From positions 1 through 20,547 of the forward strand of contig CAKUAR010000028.1 in assembly GCA_934636465.1 (NCBI GenBank): a stretch of 20,547 nt of DNA. Reading direction: 5' to 3'. Below, piece after piece: positions 18,417-20,547 of this stretch (positions within the stretch are counted from its first letter, which is position 1; every line of letters begins with the position of its first letter). This stretch comes from an uncultured Muribaculaceae bacterium. Its GTDB lineage: Bacteria > Bacteroidota > Bacteroidia > Bacteroidales > Muribaculaceae. The position numbers and the translations under genes were made by a program. Below the pieces are notes generated by a model. That model did not search any database. It was not told where the DNA came from and saw only the letters and a list, made by a program, of their open reading frames with translations.

Positions 18417-18474
18417 CTTAACTGCGGGTGAGTTATTGGTTACGACAACAAAATTTCAAGATAAACAGGAAAAG

Positions 18475-19380
18475 ATGAAAATCAAATTAAACTTAAAGGT
18501 TAAGCTTCTGCTGGCCACACTTGCCGTGACTGCAGCGTCACAGGCGCAAAATGTGACCGTTAGCCCAAGCAAGGTGCTTGTTGACACTACGCATGAGGCA
18601 GCTTTTTTCCCGACATTGAGCCCCGATGGCACAAAGTTGCTTTACTCCACCACCGACGCCACGGTGCTGCGCATGATGGACTTGAACACGCGCCAGGTGT
18701 ATAGGGTGAGCAGTGAGTGGGGTTCTGGATTTGACGCAAAATTTGGCCCCGACGGCAAAATCTATTATGTGACTATGCAGCGCCGCGGCAACAACTTGAT
18801 TTACCGCACCGGCAAGAGTTTTGAGATTGGTGTCGGGCGCACTTGCACTGTGGTGAAACCTCAGCATGGTGCTGTGCGTGTGCTCACTGCCACCGACGGA
18901 ATTGCCGTGGTTGGCGAGAAACGCAGCTACAAGAGCAAGCGCAATGTGGGAACATACGTCTGGACCGAGGGCGACAAACTCATGCTGTCGGAAAACGGCA
19001 AAATCCGCACAATGCAGCCTGTGGCTGAGAGTTCAGGCTATTTGTGGGCATCATTGAGTCCCGATGGCACTAAGATAGTGTTTAACGCCGCACGTCGTGG
19101 CACTTTTGTGGTTGACCTGACTGGCCGGGTGATTGCGCATTTAGACTATTACCTGATGCCATGCTGGTTTAACAACGACTACATAGTGGCGCAGAACAGC
19201 GGACATGGAAGTTATCACAAGGCTGGCTCGCAGATATTTCTTGTGAAGGCTGACGGAACGTTCAGCCAGGGCATTACAGACCCTGCCGAGGGCGCAATTC
19301 AGCCCATGGTGGTAGGTGACAAAGTGGTTTATACAAATATTGAAGGCGTTGTGAGAGAAATAAAAGTGGAGGTGAAATGA
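18475..19380 (+). CDS. Exported PD40/TolB-like beta-propeller protein
   Basis: The 301-aa protein starts at the ATG at 18475, preceded by AGGA at 18467. An open frame continues upstream into the terminator, but the signal peptide begins here (MKIKLNLKVK, hydrophobic stretch, probable cleavage near SQA-Q at 24-25). Two clear WD40-like PD40 blades show: FFPTLSPDGTKLLYS (44-58) and LWASLSPDGTKIVFN (190-204). Weaker ones sit near FGPDGKIYYVT (90-100) and IFLVKADGTF (254-263). In TolB such blades form a periplasmic propeller for protein binding. No enzyme motif is visible and the partner is unknown. It is smaller than TolB and lacks its N-terminal domain. Its stop overlaps the start of the amidase gene, so the two are probably made together. 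Confidence 0.85.
   Translation: MKIKLNLKVKLLLATLAVTAASQAQNVTVSPSKVLVDTTHEAAFFPTLSPDGTKLLYSTTDATVLRMMDLNTRQVYRVSSEWGSGFDAKFGPDGKIYYVTMQRRGNNLIYRTGKSFEIGVGRTCTVVKPQHGAVRVLTATDGIAVVGEKRSYKSKRNVGTYVWTEGDKLMLSENGKIRTMQPVAESSGYLWASLSPDGTKIVFNAARRGTFVVDLTGRVIAHLDYYLMPCWFNNDYIVAQNSGHGSYHKAGSQIFLVKADGTFSQGITDPAEGAIQPMVVGDKVVYTNIEGVVREIKVEVK
19368..19374 (+). promoter_or_regulatory. Strong Shine-Dalgarno for the amidase gene
   Basis: GGAGGTG lies at 19368-19374, inside the last codons of the propeller gene. The spacing from GGAGG is 4 nt to the ATG at 19377 and 7 nt to the ATG at 19380. It is the best such site in the window and unusual for Bacteroidetes. It supports translational coupling, and on spacing it slightly favours the second ATG (a 347-aa product). 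Confidence 0.6.
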
Positions 19381-20423
19381 TGAATACAAAAAAATATGGT
19401 TGGCACAAAGTGGCAGGCGTGGCACTTGTGTGCCTTGCGCTGGCAGTGCCGTCAGTTGCGATTGCACGTGAAGTGCCGCGGGTCTTTGTCAATCCTGGTC
19501 ATGGGGGGCACGACAGCGACGACCGAAACAACGTGGTGCTTAAATATGCCCCAGGCGACACAGCTGGCTATTGGGAGTCGAACTCGAACTTGTCGAAAGG
19601 TAATTCGCTCGTGTCTATTTTGCATAAAAAAGGATATGAGGTGACCACATCGCGTGTGCAAAACTACACCAACGACGACCTCGACTTGTTTGAAATTGTG
19701 GCTTTGGCAGCCAATAGCGGCGCTGATTTGTTTCTCGCCATTCACAGCAATGCCACCGGCACAAAAAACAGAGTGAATTTCCCCCTGGCTCTTTATCGTG
19801 GTTGGACTGACAAGCCCGCCGCCGAAGGTTCGCTTGATTTTGCCAAGGCCATAGAGAAACACCTGTATGGCAACAAGACCACAGAGTGGTCGCACAAGGC
19901 AAACATGTCGGGCGACTGGTCGTTTTACACCCACTGGGGCTATAAAGTGGGACTTGGTGTGCTTCGCTTCAACAAGCTGCCTGGTATGCTGTCGGAAGGT
20001 TCGTTTCACGACTATCTGCCCGAAACCTTACGCTTGCTAAACAACGATTTTTGCTGGCTTGAGGCATGGAATCTGTCGCTTGGCATTGATGACTATTTTG
20101 ACCGTGCTGACAAATATGGCATGGGCACTGTGGCTGGCAATGTGCGTTATGCTGGCCGTGAGCGCGCCGACCAGAGCATAAAGCTCTTTGGCAATGACAA
20201 GCGCATGCCGGTGAATAATGCCACGGTGGAGCTGTGCAGCAAGGATGGCAAGGTGATAGAAACCTCCAAGACCGATGACAAAGAAAATGGAATTTTTGTG
20301 TTCAAGAATCTGAAACCAGGCACGTATTTGCTCAAAGTGAGTGCCGGCGACGGTAATGCCGCAAAGTCGGCTGAAGTGACGATAAAGGCAAATCAGTCGT
20401 CATATTGTAATTTCGACTTGTGA
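19377..20423 (+). CDS. Exported N-acetylmuramoyl-L-alanine amidase (Amidase_3) with C-terminal regulatory-like domain
   Basis: This probable zinc amidase cleaves the bond between N-acetylmuramic acid and L-alanine in peptidoglycan. A signal peptide covers residues 1-30 (cleavage near AIA-RE). The Amidase_3 fold begins VFVNPGHGGHD (37-46). Likely zinc ligands are H42, E67 (YWESNSN) and H123 (LFLAIHSNA), and the probable catalytic Glu is E207 (MLSEGSFHDYLPE). Residues about 254-348 form a carboxypeptidase-regulatory-like or Cna-B-like beta-sandwich (NNATVELCSKDGKV, then GIFVFKNLKPGTYLLKVSAG), which probably binds a surface or acts as a spacer. The product is 348 aa. Its ATG overlaps the stop of the propeller gene, and the alternative start at 19380 is equally possible. 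The family is sure but the substrate is inferred. Confidence 0.9.
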   Translation: MMNTKKYGWHKVAGVALVCLALAVPSVAIAREVPRVFVNPGHGGHDSDDRNNVVLKYAPGDTAGYWESNSNLSKGNSLVSILHKKGYEVTTSRVQNYTNDDLDLFEIVALAANSGADLFLAIHSNATGTKNRVNFPLALYRGWTDKPAAEGSLDFAKAIEKHLYGNKTTEWSHKANMSGDWSFYTHWGYKVGLGVLRFNKLPGMLSEGSFHDYLPETLRLLNNDFCWLEAWNLSLGIDDYFDRADKYGMGTVAGNVRYAGRERADQSIKLFGNDKRMPVNNATVELCSKDGKVIETSKTDDKENGIFVFKNLKPGTYLLKVSAGDGNAAKSAEVTIKANQSSYCNFDL

Positions 20424-20476
20424 TTGCCACAGGTGGCATAACAATAGCAAAATTGCCCCAAAGGCTAAGCTTGAAC

Positions 20477-20514
20477 TGCACCCCAAAAGTTGGACACAAA
20501 ACTTTTGGGGTGCA
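20477..20514. repeat. 15-bp perfect inverted repeat at the IS end
   Basis: TGCACCCCAAAAGTT (20477-20491) and AACTTTTGGGGTGCA (20500-20514) are perfect complements around an 8-nt loop (GGACACAA). The right arm ends two bases before the ATG at 20517. In a transcript entering from the amidase gene, the hairpin would sit against the transposase start. That is the layout some insertion sequences use to stop translation from outside transcripts. It may also terminate amidase transcription, though no T tract follows. Confidence 0.85.
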
Positions 20515-20516
20515 TT

Positions 20517-20547
20517 ATGTATAGGCGTCACAATTATGAAGAACGGC
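20517..20547 (+). CDS. Start of putative transposase OrfA (partial, right edge)
   Basis: The ATG at 20517 opens a frame reading MYRRHNYEER before the window ends. The HNYEER segment resembles the start of IS3-type OrfA proteins (K/H-Y-x-x-E-x-R-L), the helix-turn-helix subunit translated ahead of OrfB. Ten residues are too few for proof; the call leans on the inverted repeat just upstream. Confidence 0.45.
   Translation, partial: MYRRHNYEER

Larger units (their letters stand above)
20472..20547 (+). mobile_element. Left end of an IS3-family-like insertion sequence (runs off right edge)
   Basis: From about 20472 the sequence reads TGAACTGCACCCCAAAAG and continues into TTGGACA. This resembles terminal inverted repeats of IS3-family elements (ACCCCnAAAAGTTGGACA type) as I recall them. 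It is followed within 50 bp by an ATG opening a transposase-like frame. The far end and the target duplication lie outside the window, so the exact boundary and family are provisional. It sits 48 bp after the amidase stop. Confidence 0.6.

Noticed and set aside
18382..18474. Longer start for the PD40 protein inside the nuoN terminator
   Set aside because: It would begin within the terminator stem and bury the signal peptide. The ATG at 18475 gives a normal exported protein.
20425..20438. Inverted repeat TGCCAC/GTGGCA just after the amidase stop as a terminator
   Set aside because: The loop is only two bases and no T tract follows, so it is a poor terminator.

Overview
The window looks like a chromosomal segment of an anaerobic Bacteroidales bacterium. 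The family cannot be fixed from sequence alone; a gut Muribaculaceae- or Bacteroides-type genome fits. Supporting signs are Bacteroidetes promoter boxes (TTG about 20 nt ahead of TAnnTTTG), A-rich leaders with few Shine-Dalgarno sites, a fused NuoC-NuoD, the atp gene order D-C-B-E-F-H-A-G, a truncated AtpC, an insertion in AtpD, a signal-bearing AtpB, and a TonB-dependent receptor.

Layout. At the left edge (1-559, minus) lies the N-terminal part of a TonB-dependent outer-membrane receptor. A 532-bp divergent intergenic region follows. It holds a 31-bp tandem duplication that overlaps the receptor promoter, a well-formed promoter facing right, a small stem-loop, a 44-codon open frame, and a hairpin plus T9 tract 42 nt before nuoA. 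Together these look like a leader/attenuator for the downstream operon.

From 1092 to 18336 eighteen genes run on the plus strand. Four encode the first half of respiratory complex I (nuoA, nuoB, nuoCD, nuoH). Eight encode the complete F1Fo ATP synthase (atpD, C, B, E, F, H, A, G). Six encode the remainder of complex I (nuoI, J, K, L, M, N). The whole atp operon therefore sits inside the nuo operon, between nuoH and nuoI. A terminator-like hairpin follows atpG, and a strong terminator closes the cluster after nuoN. Complex I pumps ions using electrons from an unidentified donor, because the NADH-oxidising NuoE/F/G module is absent here. The ATP synthase uses the resulting gradient, so producer and consumer of the proton motive force are encoded in one cluster.

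After the nuoN terminator comes an unrelated two-gene unit: an exported PD40/TolB-like beta-propeller protein, and a translationally coupled exported N-acetylmuramoyl-L-alanine amidase with a C-terminal carboxypeptidase-regulatory-like domain. The right edge (about 20472 onward) looks like the left end of an IS3-family insertion sequence with the first codons of its transposase OrfA.

The best candidates for something new are the nested atp-in-nuo architecture with its internal terminator, the leader-ORF/terminator ahead of nuoA, and a NuoM that lacks the TM7 lysine which its paralogues NuoL and NuoN keep.
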